Shown: piece by piece, positions 43,620-55,070 of the stretch
Layout of the letters: every line of letters starts with the position of its first letter
How positions within the stretch are numbered: position 1 is the first letter of the stretch
Origin: Dermatemys mawii
Taxonomy: Eukaryota > Chordata > Testudines > Dermatemydidae
Length of the DNA stretch: 64,000 nt
Reading direction: 5' to 3'
Assembly (NCBI GenBank): GCA_007922305.1
Contig: ML677335.1
Location: 39,376,642 to 39,440,641, forward strand
Made by a program: the position numbers and the translations under genes
Notes under the pieces: model-generated
The model's input: only the letters and a program-made list of their open reading frames with translations
What the model was told of the DNA's origin: nothing
Database searches by the model: none

Positions 43620-44467
43620 CAGGGCTGGCCTGACCATGATGCGAAGTGAGGTGGCTGCCTCAGATGCCAGACCAGGGGGACAGAGAGCACCACTAGAACC
43701 CAGAGTGTAGAGAATTGTGTCTGCTGCTGTGTATCCTCTCTGCATATGTATCCTCTTTGCTTTAGATGCACAGAGACGGTGGAGTGCTGTGCTGGAGGAA
43801 GGAGGGCACAAGAGACCTTTCAAAGTTTTGGCCCAAGCGAGGGGGCATGAGGGCATTATTTGAGCTTCTCACCTCAGGTGCCAAAATGTTCAGGTGGGGG
43901 GGCGGGCGCAGCAGGGGTGACAGGAGGGTGTGGGGTTGGATGGATTTGGGCAAGGGGGTGCGGCAAGTATTAGCTGGAGACAGAGGGCTGTGGGGCTGAC
44001 TGGAGGCATGGCAAGGGGTGCAGAGCCGGTGCAGGCTGGGCAGAGGGCTGCGGGGCTGGCTGGAGGCAGGGCAGGGGCTGCGGGCAGGGTGGCGGGTACT
44101 CACAGGGAGAGCAGCTCGGAGCAGCAGGACGGAGCACAGGCCCAGCAGAGCAGCTGGGGACCCGCCAGCCAGGGAGCAGCAGCGGGAGCCCCAGGGCCAG
44201 GGAAGCAGCAGCAGCAAGAGGGCCCGTGCCCAGGGCCAGGCGGCGGCCCACGTGGCTCCCACAGCGCAGCACCCCTGGCGGCCAGAGGAAGAATAACATC
44301 ACTTCCCGCCCGGCTGGAGCCCATCAAAGCCGCAGCGCCCCCTCACACAGTGGTGGGAAGAGGCTCCCGACAAGCATCCCAGACATTTTGGGCACCGCTT
44401 TTTGGCACCCTCAAATCTTGATGCCCTAGGCAACCACCTAGTTTGCCTAGTGGTTGCACTGGCCCTG
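43620..44467. mobile_element. CpG-rich hAT-like element
   Basis: Ends CAGGGCTGGCCTGACC and (inward, minus strand) CAGGGCCAGTGCAACC are similar. No 8-bp duplication is evident; instead CACAGTTGCATGG lies before and CACAGCTGCATTGG after, an imperfect 13-14 bp flanking repeat. The middle (43900-44340) is GC- and CpG-rich with reiterated GGGGCTG units and open frames of up to 166 residues on both strands. Their low-complexity composition and location inside the element argue against a gene. Confidence 0.55.
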
Positions 44468-45772
44468 CACAGCTGCATTGGTACCACTGGGCCGCTGTAA
44501 GCTCTCTAGTGTAGCCATATACCCTTCATGTTTATTCCAGGGGCAAAAAAGGAACAATGGCCCAGAACCAGAAAGATATTTAGGCTCCAAATTGCCATTG
44601 TAATAAATGGAATTTAGGAGCCTAAATACCTTTGTCAATTTGGACCAATCTTTCCCCAGTAAATGGTGGACAGCATGTTTCCCAGTGCAGAAACATTACA
44701 ATGGAAATGAAAGACTGATTAATTTTCTCTGGTAAGGTTGGGTGCACACAACAAGAGGCAGAAAACACCTTTCATTGTGTGGGGGTTCATTTCAAAGAGA
44801 TATTACAGAAAGCAAGCCATGCTAAAGGCCTGGAAAGGTTACTCCCATGAGTGGATTGAGGGTTGCCAATAGTAGAATTAGAAAGTACTATTTTTGGATT
44901 TCTTCTGCAGTGATCAGTAGCAATATAAAATATTTTTCAGGTCTCATTAGAGATAGGAAAATGGTCAGGAAGCCTAAAGTAATGCTTATTTCTACACTCA
45001 TATTGTCATCACTAGCTTAGTTACTTGCAGTTTGTTTAATCTACTACAGGCTCCTTGATCATCCTTGAGCTTTAACGGAGAGCACAATCACTTGCCTTTA
45101 CCTAGAATTAGCCTCTTTATTTTTCCTATTTGAATGCCAAGTTTAAAAACAAAAGCTCCCTTTCGTTCTGAATTATAACTCCATACTGCTCTTGTTGCCA
45201 AGACAACTCCAATACTTGCTAACTCTTAGAATTTCCCATTATCAGCATAAAAGGATTTCCCAGATATAGTGTTCAGGCTGAATTGATTGCAAAATGAAAT
45301 ATAAAGAGAATTCCCTTGCTGTTTTCCACACGTTATCACTGTAGTTGATATGGGGAAATTATTTCCCAATCACCACCACTATAGTTCCGTAATAACCATC
45401 GCTGTCATGATGCTTATGGCCCGTTGGCTAATATACATGGAATAAAATTATGTTAATTTTCTCTGGTGTTTATACAGTGAAAAAAGTAACAGAGTCTATT
45501 TTTGTATGCATACTTTCCATTACAAGAAATGTATACCCTCTAGGTTGCTCAGAAATCTATTATCTCCCTAACTGATTCCTTGGACGTGACTTCTCTTCAT
45601 CAAGCCAAGTAATATGGTAGCTACCATCTTTGAAAAGTCTCTTAAATCAGCCAGACAAATTCATATATTGTTATTTTTTTTAACTTTTGTATTTACATTA
45701 TTCTTTCTTGGCACTGCACTTAGGTCATCTCTATGCAGGAAACGGTTACGGAGACTGGTTCAAGACCAAAGA
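44468..45772. other. Intergenic
   Basis: 44490-44525 (GCTGTAAGCTCTCTAGTGTAG then CCATATACCC) looks like the end of a Harbinger-type MITE related to 51346-52021. Otherwise nothing recognised. Confidence 0.4.
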
Positions 45773-45780
45773 TGTTAGCA

Positions 45781-46085
45781 CAGTGATGCTCAGGCTGAGG
45801 CTTGTGATCCACAAGTGGCTCTTCGATGTGTCTCTTGCGGCTCTTTGCATTAAAGCACTGTGTGATTTAATTATTAACCAGTCAGGATGCTTTTACTATA
45901 TTATTAACCAATTGTAGTTGATACAATTATATATATTATTCTCACAACAAAATGACTGAGCAAGGTGCGTGCGTGTGTGTACTATATAAATAGTAAATGA
46001 AGCAATTAATTCACACTATGTGACTCTTTTGGTTAATGTTGATCACTAATTTGACTCTTGAACCCCTGAGGTCTGAGTATTAGTG
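45781..46085. mobile_element. 305-bp hAT MITE
   Basis: Ends CAGTGATGCTCAGGC and (inward, minus strand) CACTAATACTCAGAC match at 11 of 15. Flanking octamers TGTTAGCA (45773-45780) and TGTTAGCC (46086-46093) differ at one base. A short GCGTGCGTGTGTGT tract lies inside. No transposase. Confidence 0.75.
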
Positions 46086-46093
46086 TGTTAGCC

Positions 46094-46488
46094 ACTTTGG
46101 GAACCCTAGCTGCTACTGCTACTTTAACCAATGCATCAATTAGCCTTACCCTGTGAGTCCTCTGATTCCTTAACTTGTATTTGTTATTGAGTTTTTATTA
46201 TGTTTAAAGGATTATTTTTCACTCAAGAAGCAGAAATCCTAGCAAGTGACTGAGTTGACTAATCACACACCATCAAGAGTGAGTAGCAAATAATCACACC
46301 ATCCTAATTTTCATTTCATCCAGCTGCTGGCAGTGGTCCCTGTGTACCACTCTGTAAGAGGCTGGAAAACGGTCATAAACTAGAAGTGGTCAGGAAAAAA
46401 TATCTTTGAAATTTTCCACCGAATATTGAGTTTTTGGTGAAAAATAAAAAACTGAAATATTTCAGCTGAAAACTGAACTATTTCTATA
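46094..46488. other. Intergenic
   Basis: The stretch from 46385 is A/T-biased like 7925-8160 and 47701-47860. No gene. Confidence 0.4.
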
Positions 46489-46650
46489 CAGACGCTCCCT
46501 GGGTTACACAAGACCTGATTTACACAAATTCGCACTTACGGAAAAAGTTTCATAAGCTAGAAATAGGATTATACATTTTCGACTTACGCAAAATTCAAGT
46601 TACGCAAGGCTTTCCAGAACAGAATGATTACATAAATCGGGGGGCATCTG
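46489..46650. mobile_element. 162-bp TA-flanked MITE (pogo-type)
   Basis: CAGACGCTCCCTGGGTTACA and (inward, minus strand) CAGATGCCCCCCGATTTATG form inverted ends with TA on both sides (46487-46488, 46651-46652). Interior carries CGACTTACGCAAAATTC-type repeats. The CAG/TA structure fits a pogo/Tigger derivative. Confidence 0.75.
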
Positions 46651-46652
46651 TA

Positions 46653-47986
46653 CTGAAATGCCAGTGTGATGCCTCTATGCTTCCATTCTCCTCTATAATC
46701 CAGGCTCCTTGCTTAGGCTATATCTTCTATGATACACTGTTACCAGGGGTTCTTTCAGTCCAAAGCTCTTGGTAACTTTACTTTGTGTACGGTGGTGTCA
46801 GGAAATAAATTAATAGAGACATAGTTATCCAACCGATAAGGTGGCTAGCACAAACAGGACAAAAAAGAGTGCTCTCACTTAAAGCTATACTTTACTTAGA
46901 CTCAAACACTTATATGCGGCTGCAGCAGGTTAGTAAACCACCTCCCTCCCAAAAAACCCAGATTCATATTTACCCAGGGTCTTGAGGTGATCTCAGGTGG
47001 ATAACTGCAAGTGTCCAGTGATCAGCCAGCCATCTGCAGGGGAACTTGAAAGGTATCCAAGCATTCTAGTGTCTATTAAGCTCACATTTATTCCTCTTTT
47101 TATATTCTAATTGTTAGTACTACTTAGCTTGTTCATTAACAAAACTGCTGAGCAGAAGCTAAATTAAGGGTGGAGATTTCCAGCCTATCAGGTGGGCAAT
47201 TTTCCATCAGTCAGGCTGGGGAAGTTTCCATCAATTAATCAGCTGTACAGCAATAGTTAACTATTGCTGGACTTTCCATCTTGCAAAACCTCATACTTTG
47301 CAAAACCAACTCTTGTCAAGAGGGCAGAGGGTCGTGTTTACTTCCTGAGGTCACTCACCGCACCCTCCCCTCCTGGTCTTGTACTTATGCTACGGTTTCC
47401 AAAAAGCCTCCTTTTAGCTGCTTTCAGCAGTAAGCATGATAATGGGTATTCCAGCTGCTGGCAGTGGTTTAAACATGTTACTGGGCTTTGAGCTATCAAA
47501 ACTCTGCTCCTACAGAACCACAGTCTTCCTCTCTTGGTGAAAGCAGTCTATGCATGGTGGCAGTTGCATGGTCATGGTGTCTCATGGTGGATGTAGTCTA
47601 GCAGGGGATCATGGCCTATTGAAGAGAACAAGACCATGTGGCATCTTAACTAGAACTCCAGTGGGGCACCAACGCATCATTGAAGAATTATAACATTTTA
47701 GTTTTCGGGTGTTCGTTATTTTTTTTATGAAAAATCAAAATTCTCTGCAGAAAACAGACATTTCCCTCCCCCTGCCAACAAATTTGTTTAAATGAAATCC
47801 AATTTTCTGTCAAAAACAGCTTTGAAGGAAAACTTTCAATCAGCCCTAGTGGAAGCCTATTTACTCAGCCACAGCAGTGTAAAAGGGCCTTTGTGTAAAT
47901 AAGAATAAGGCCCAAAAAGAACATAGCCTAACATTTGTTTACAAAAACTATTTGGTGACTGTAAATATAATAAATGCATTTGTGGC
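46653..47986. other. Intergenic
   Basis: No gene recognised. 47701-47860 is another A/T-biased stretch of the kind seen at 7925-8160. Confidence 0.45.
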
Positions 47987-48545
47987 TGTAACATGGTGGT
48001 CTGCCCCTTTAAGGCCAAGAGGGCCTGGGACTAGTCACCTCCGTTCCCTTATCAGCCAGGAAGGGACCAAGTGATTATAAAAGCCAGCAAGTGGCTCAGT
48101 TGAAGAGAGCTGTAAGAAGGAAATTGCCCCCTCCCCCCAAAAGCTGGCATTGAGTGTGGGGGAGAAAGGTACAAGGGAAAAGGCTTGCAACCTGCTTGGG
48201 ACAGGGAAATAGCTTTGTTTTGGTCTACATTTGTGAGCTTTGTTATATTTGAAGAATGAGACTATATACCCTGAAGGAAGGACCAGAACAGACTTTGGGT
48301 GTGGTGTCCTTCCTGGCTGGGGAGTCAGGGAATCAGCCTACAGTGGAAAGCTGGATTGGTCTGAGAGTGACTCCCAAACACACAAGAAGCTTATGCCTAT
48401 ATTGTCAATAATTTATTTGCAACAAATAGTTCTCCCAGTGATTTCAGGGAATCAAGGATGGGAAAAAGAGATAAAGGAAGCAGCTGGGAGCACAATACAT
48501 TTTCCTACCCAAACCACTCACTCTTCTATGGAGATTGGGGTGCTG
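47987..48545 (+). mobile_element. Possible LTR-type promoter segment
   Basis: TGTAACATGGTGG at 47988 is followed by CCCCTTTAAGGCC and a TATA-type ATTATAAAAGCC at 48074-48085, in the manner of an LTR U3 region. No matching CA end or target duplication was found, so the extent is a guess. The 103-residue frame at 48240-48551 has no recognisable domain. Confidence 0.35.
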
Positions 48546-51345
48546 CAATGACAATTCACGCCCTCTTCCCCCCAATAAACAGTAATTTTTACAAAGGCAC
48601 AAATCGACACTCACATAACTGTCTAGTTTTCCAAATACAATCCTCTTACCAGTAATTTCAGCAGGATAGAAGGATGAAGGGCCATACAATACAATGGCTA
48701 ATTGAAGATTCTGCTTTCATATGGGTACAGCTTACACTTGAGTTCTCCTTCTCTCAAAGAAAAACCTACAGACATATTTGTGTAAAGTAACCAGCATTTA
48801 AGAAGGTTAATAAGAGGATTTTGGCACCAGTGAGTTATTCTATCCTGCAAGAATATGTTGTTATCTGTGGAGTTCCATCAGCCTATTTATGTTTCCTTCC
48901 AAGAAGAAATTCTTCAAAATTAGCATATAGTATTTATAACTCATTCTCAGAGGTGCTATGTCACATGCTCTTCATTTATATCTGATGTGAAATGTTTAAA
49001 CCTCCATTAGGCTACAAAATAGTTCCCTAACTGTGGTGATAAAGCATCACTCACACCCACACAAACTGTATTCAACAAATATGTAACGGGAGTGTTGTTT
49101 TTTGCCAGTGAGTGGGGTGGCTGTAATAAATCTGAGTGTGACCAAAGCTAGACTAGATAAAGTTTTGAGAAGCCACAAGATTTTGCCCCTTCTTTGAACA
49201 GCCCCAAAATCTTCCTGGCAAAAAGACATTCAAAAGATTTCCTAGATAACCTGTCAAACAGCACCTGCAGTTGCTACCAGCCCCCAGGAGCAGGATGCTG
49301 AACATTAAACTCCAACTGCCTTTGTGCTAGCTCAGAGAACTATTTGTAGGCAAAAATAACATTTTTTATTTGAAGCGATTTTTCTCTGATCCAGAGTCCT
49401 TTAATTTCTACTGAACAGCTTTCTAGAAAAAATAAAAGCCAGAAGCTATAGAATTGGTACTGCATGCTGATCCGTGTTATTGTGGCTGATCCTAAAACTA
49501 AAGATTAATATAATTACCACTTGTGGATATCATTAACATTTTGCTGTAGTGGTTTGAAATGAATTTGAAATCCAGCTTTCCTCCTTCCCTCGCACACCTG
49601 TTACTGACTTTCCCTTTCTTCTGCATGACAAAGTGGTGCTAGTGGGAAACTGTTAACTTAAAGTTCTGGTATTTGGGTTTCCATTGTTGCATATCACAAT
49701 CAAATTTGTACATGGAGAAGTTCAGGATTACTTGTTGCTTCTACTCATTTATTAACTAGATGACAACAGGTGTAATGGGAAACTCCATATAAGCTTCAGA
49801 ATTAACCTAAATGACAAAGCCTTTGCTGGATTTCCTGTTCCTGGTATTCTTGAATGTTGCGTGTTAAATGCTTGCAAGTGATGCATGCAAGCCTTTTTCC
49901 TCCTGTGACAGGGGACTTCCCAGGATATTGTTGCATTTCAAAGAGACCACAGTGATATATGTGGGACACATCATGTTGTACGCAGGGAAATTGTCAACGC
50001 AGGCTGGAATCCATGAATATCATAGGACTCTCATGGTATTTACAGTCCTCGTAAAAGCCTCAGCTCTGTCCTTTTAGTGATCTTCATAGTAGACTGTTTG
50101 TTAGGCAAACAAAAGTGAGGTTGTGGGAGGTAATAAATACCTTAAAATGTGTGGAGGACATGGGATCTGGAAGATGTCCTGATGAATTGGGTCTTGTCCA
50201 TTAAGCTTGTCCTAATTAAGTAGGTTCATACTATGTTCACTGTTATCAAAGCCTATAATATGTTATTTTAATATTACTTAGCAAGATGGACACATGTTTG
50301 AACAGATCCCAACCATTCAGAAAATATCCTTTGTTTATCCTACTTGACCATTAGTGGCCACTGAAAAGAATTCTTCTAGTTCAATGTAAAATGGTAAATG
50401 GTCTTGGTCAGCTCTACAACCAGCAATTCTGCAATAACTCATTGGCATACACTGGCTTCAGCTGCTAAAAGTCACATATAATAACTGCGAACTGTGATAA
50501 CCAGCATAAAGCATTATGATAGATTTATAGATTGGCACAACTTTTGATTTACTCTGGCCTACTGGCAGACTACAGTTCAGGAGTTCTGTATTTCTGTGCT
50601 GTACAGGGTGAAACTCTCAGTTCCTTTCTCGGAGAAGTTGTGGGGTTGTGAATTACAACAACAGTGACTCTTTATCTTGAAACTCCAGGCAAATGAATTA
50701 ATCCTCAAAGCAGCTGTATTCCAGGGGAGTGGAAGAAAGGAGCATTGTAATCGCCTGGTAGCATCGCAAGTGGCTGGATGAGTTACCATAAAAATAGGTC
50801 ATCTCTATTGGGAAAGCCAGAGGAAACCAATAAAAAGGAAAGGGTTAAGAGAGAAATAAAGGCATGTGTCATTTCAAGTTACATGCTCTTAAGTATGGTA
50901 ATATCACTATGATGGGTAATTACATTGTCCTTATTAGATCTGACCTATTAGCAAGAAGGGATTTTTCTCAACAAACTCAGCTGGAGATTTGAGGACTAAC
51001 TTGTGCTCTTCTTGTCTCTTACAGAATAAAGATCCTGCCTCCTTAGCTAGCTGACAGTTTGCTAATCATGTGATGCAGAACAGAATCCAGTCTGCACTTG
51101 CCCTGCTGCATTGACTTTGAAGTGCTAACAGTAGTAAAACTTCCACTGGCTTCAGTGGGAAATTGCCAAAGTAAAGACCCCCTATCAGAGAACTCCATTT
51201 TACATTGGGCCTGATTCTCCAGCCTATGACATCATTTTTAGAAGCCTCTGGAATTACGAAGAAGACATTTTAAGTCAATGCAATTACACTGGTGTAAACA
51301 GAACAGTGAATGAGGCTCCTAATGTGTAAACAGAATTGTTTCTAA
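48546..51345. other. Intergenic
   Basis: No gene. 51100-51320 contains a diverged palindromic-type element (GGGCCTGATTCTCC, TACACTGGTGTAAAC, and TTCAGTGGGAAATTGCC) of a kind common in reptile DNA. Confidence 0.45.
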
Positions 51346-52021
51346 GGGTATGGTTACACTTACAAGATTATAGCGCTATTGGTTATAGTGGTCCCCTTAT
51401 ACAGTAATATGTATAGCACTATTGTATGTCCACACTCATATGTGCCAGCGGTATAGCATGGCCACATTTGGGGCACTTAATGCGGCATTAAGAGCAGCGC
51501 ATTAGGGCAGGTATCCCAGCATTCAGCTGGGTGCAACGTGCTTTTTAAACGAGGGAGGTGAGGGGGGACGCGTTGTGTGTACGTGGAGAGAGAGAGACAG
51601 TGTTTTTTCCATTCTTCTGAAAGCCTGTCAGCGAGCCTCCGTTCACAGAGGGCTTTGTTTTCACACAGGCTCCCTCCTTAAACATTTGCATTGCTTATCT
51701 GCCGAGTTAAGAGAGAAACTCTAAAGAGGTACTTCCGCATTCCTCCAGCCCAGTTCAAAACAAAGGGAAGAGACATCAATTGCCTTAAATGGCTCTAGGC
51801 ATCTCCAGAGATCACTTGTAGCGCAGTGGGTGTCCACATTCTTGCTGTAGCGCTACAGCAGCTGCGCTACAGCCCTTATTCCCCATGTGGAGGTGGATTA
51901 ACAATAGCGCTATAACTCAGCAGTTATAGCGCTCTACGTGCCTTGCCAGTGTGGACGGGGAGGAGGTTATAGCTCTCGTGGGGGCTTTATAGCGCTATAA
52001 AGTGCCAGTGTAACCAAGCCC
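51346..52021. mobile_element. Harbinger-type MITE
   Basis: Ends GGGTATGGTTACACTTAC and (inward, minus strand) GGGCTTGGTTACACTGGC are similar and continue into shared TTATAGCGCTAT sequence. TAA flanks both sides (51343-51345, 52022-52024), the 3-bp target typical of PIF/Harbinger. Repeated TAGCGCTA palindromes occur in both terminal regions. At 676 bp with no open frame of note, it is non-autonomous. Confidence 0.75.
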
Positions 52022-52024
52022 TAA

Positions 52025-52542
52025 ATCAGATGCTTTGCTAAGTTTTCTATGAAATGATAGCTGCAGCCCGAAGCTGCAGACCTCCCCTTTGTCAGCCCGT
52101 AGAGTTAATGAGCAGGCTACGCAGGGTAGATGCTGAATCTCCAGATATGGTGCTTAGTGTAAAGAGGTCCTCAGAGTGTCACTAAGTTAATTTTACTTCC
52201 CTTTTCTCTCAGATTGTTCCAACACATTAATTCTTTTTAAAGGTGAGAACATCTTATTTACCCAGAAACACATCCCTTCTGATGCCTATTGTTTCCTTAA
52301 ATACACAACACAGAGCAGGTCCATGAAAGTCCCTATTTATAACTTCACTCTGTCTCAGTCAGAACTGGCTTTGTGGGGGTTTTCTACCAGATTTGCAGTA
52401 ACAAAGATCTGCGTACTCCAACAGATTAGCAAAAGATGGTGAATAAATATTCTTTAATTGACACTGAAAAATCTAACCTGCTTAACCAACACATGCATCA
52501 CCAAAAAGACTGCCAGAGAGACAGAGTGCTATAGAGAGGGAC
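52025..52542. other. Intergenic
   Basis: Nothing recognised. Confidence 0.45.
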
Positions 52543-52745
52543 AATATGGTCCAGTAGTGAAAGCAGAATGGCTGAAACAGGACTCCTGGATTCTATTTCC
52601 AGTTCTACCACTGACTTGCTGCATGACCTAATCTTTTTGTGCCTCTAAGAATAATATTTGCCTATTTCGTAGCTGTGCTTTATGGCTTAATTAATGTTTT
52701 TAAATTTTTGAGAGAGATTTTAAGGGTGATATAAGTCCCTGCTTC
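52543..52745 (+). repeat. MIR/CORE-type SINE, diverged
   Basis: GGTCCAGTAGTGAAAGC, GGACTCCTGGATTCTATTTCC, ACCACTGACTTGCTGCATGACC and TTTGTGCCTCTAAG follow the order of the SINE at 41541-41845. The 3' tail is poorly preserved. Confidence 0.6.
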
Positions 52746-54951
52746 CTATTTTCTACCTATTGCAGCATTTTTGTACAAGCAGTTTTCATTTTGCTGCATT
52801 ACATAGTTTTCAGAAAGAATTAAGTAAAATGAAAAATATTACCCAGGGCAGGGGAAAAGCCCACTAATCCTATACAGATCAGTGGTTTATGGATTCATAG
52901 TACTTCAGGGAGTGCTAGATTTTACATATGGATCTTAAAGCAAAGCAAACATCACATATAGCCAGACAGTTCCTTATTGATGATACATTTGTGGAGAATT
53001 GAGAGCTCTATTTATTGCAGTAAGGACATAGAATACATAATGGCAAAGAAAGTTAGTTGTGGATGGTAGAAAATGAAAAACTTGAGTGTTGAACCAAATT
53101 CTCCCCCTTTTGGCCCCAATGCACCTAGCAGGGGGAAATCAGCCATTAGAAATGAAACAATAATGACCGAAATCTACCAGTGAGGACATTTCACACATTC
53201 CAAGGATTTAGGCTCCTTACACATATTGTGTTGTCTTCTAGTAAAATCTAGGTCTTTCTTCCAGAACAACAGTTTCTAGTCTGGTGAATATGGTCCTCAA
53301 AATGTACAACTGGAGTCAGACTGAAACAACAGCACTCAGGGTGAAGTGGAAACACACCAAAAGAGAAGACACAAAGTTTTCTCCATTGAGCTTTTCTCCT
53401 ACTTTTCACCTGTGCAGAAGGTCTGAATAGAGACTGAAAGCCCTGTTACAAGGGCAAGATTCCATTCACATCTGAGGGGAATGAAGAGGCAAAACAGTAG
53501 AAGCAGCTGTCCCCCCTTTTCTCTTCCCCACTTAGGTGGGGGAAGATTATATACTGGGGGGGCCACATGTGCTTGTCACAGATAAATCCTTTTCCAGGCA
53601 GCTACTTACAATTAACAGAGAAGATGGAATTTAATGAAACACCCAGGGAGAAACTTTATTCAGTACAGTCAACTATCATTGAAATCATAGGAAAGGATCA
53701 ATATACATAAATATAAGAATAAGATAAACATAGTACGGTGGTTTCCTACATTGTGCACACTTACAACTTATGGAGCCCATTGGAAACAAAGATATAAGAG
53801 GACCTAATTCAGTTTTTTTCACAATTTTGGGGATCCAATGAACCTGAAGCAATGGGAACTGGGTGTGGTATTTTATACCCTATAATAATAGTATGGATAT
53901 ATACTATCATGACCCTTTATCCTGATTATAATAAGATCAATTCCTGCCTCTATCCATATGTTGCTGCTGGGGTGTCCATAATGAAGCATTAATATTAATG
54001 ATTTATATCACTTATTTCTTAATTATTCTTATACATAAATGTGATCCAACTGCTTTAGCAATCTAATTACTCGAGTCTCCCAAAATTGCCTTCTTTTGAT
54101 GTTCTGTGGTGTACTAGACCCATTTGTGGTTATTTGTTTGTATCGCAGAATGAGAATGCAAAATATCCGACCTGGGGTTATCTCCTTAGGCCTCTGCTAT
54201 TCAGCTAAATCCCAGCCTTTAGCATAACTACTCCCACAGAGCCTCAAATGGTGAAGTACAACTTTTCCTTTGTTTTTGTTCTCTTGTTAATGGTGATGTG
54301 TTCCCTATTGTTTGCAGTTTTTCTAGTAGAAATGAAACCTTTCAGTTAATAACAGATCACTCAGGGATTTGAGGCTTGTGAATCCCTTTAAACAGTCTTT
54401 CCTCATTCTTTATATATATATTTATATATATATATAAAAACTTCATTCTTAACAGTATGGTCTAGCAGGTGTTCTGAGGCTGAGATTTTATTTTTTAAAA
54501 CTCTCGGTGAACAGCGTCTGGAGAATTGGACTGACTTCAGCTTGCTCAGCTGAAAGAAAAGCTAAGGATGGTGATGCATCTTGACATCCTTTGAAGGCTG
54601 TTGTGTGCATTATGAGAGACATCTCTTATTTAACATTGATAAGATGTGGCAGGAGATCTATTAAGGTTATCTCTTGCAGTGCAGCTGTACTGAATGAAAG
54701 TCTAATGAGGCCAAGTCCTCCATGTGATGGGGACCTAGGAATCAAGTAGCTAGTCTCCCACCCAAACACTCCCTGTCATTTCACATGACCCTTGAGTCAG
54801 ATTTAGAATCGTAATGGAGGAAATGTTCAGTTTTAGAGGGGTGGAGAGTGTGCTTATATGTCCTTGTAAAGACTAGATGACAATTTCCTAACAGTTAGGT
54901 GTATTTAAGAGTTTCCTAAGACAAATGCTGGAATCCACATGTGTTGGGTCA
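52746..54951. other. Intergenic
   Basis: No gene or classified repeat seen apart from a TA microsatellite at 54411-54436. Confidence 0.45.
54411..54436. repeat. (TA)n microsatellite
   Basis: TA units with one TTT interruption. Confidence 0.85.
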
Positions 54952-55070
54952 TTTAAAACTAGCTTGGACAAAGTACTCAAAAGCATACTATAGAGAACAA
55001 TACTCTCCTAGTGGTGGGACGAACAAGGTGACCTAATAGGTCTTTTCCAACTTTAATTTGTATGACATAA
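54952..55070 (+). mobile_element. CR1 LINE 3' end, sense
   Basis: AAAACTAGCTTGGACAAAG, GTGACCTAATAGGTC and TTTTCCAACTTTAATTTG then TATGAC are the CR1 terminal blocks in sense orientation, the only plus-strand CR1 recognised here. Confidence 0.65.

Noticed and set aside
43900..44340. CpG-dense stretch as a host gene CpG island
   Set aside because: It coincides with the interior of a repeat with inverted ends and no adjacent exon is recognisable.
43762..44421. Overlapping 166-, 163- and 110-residue frames on both strands
   Set aside because: They are low-complexity Ala/Gly/Pro/Ser-rich products of the CpG-rich core of a hAT-like element.
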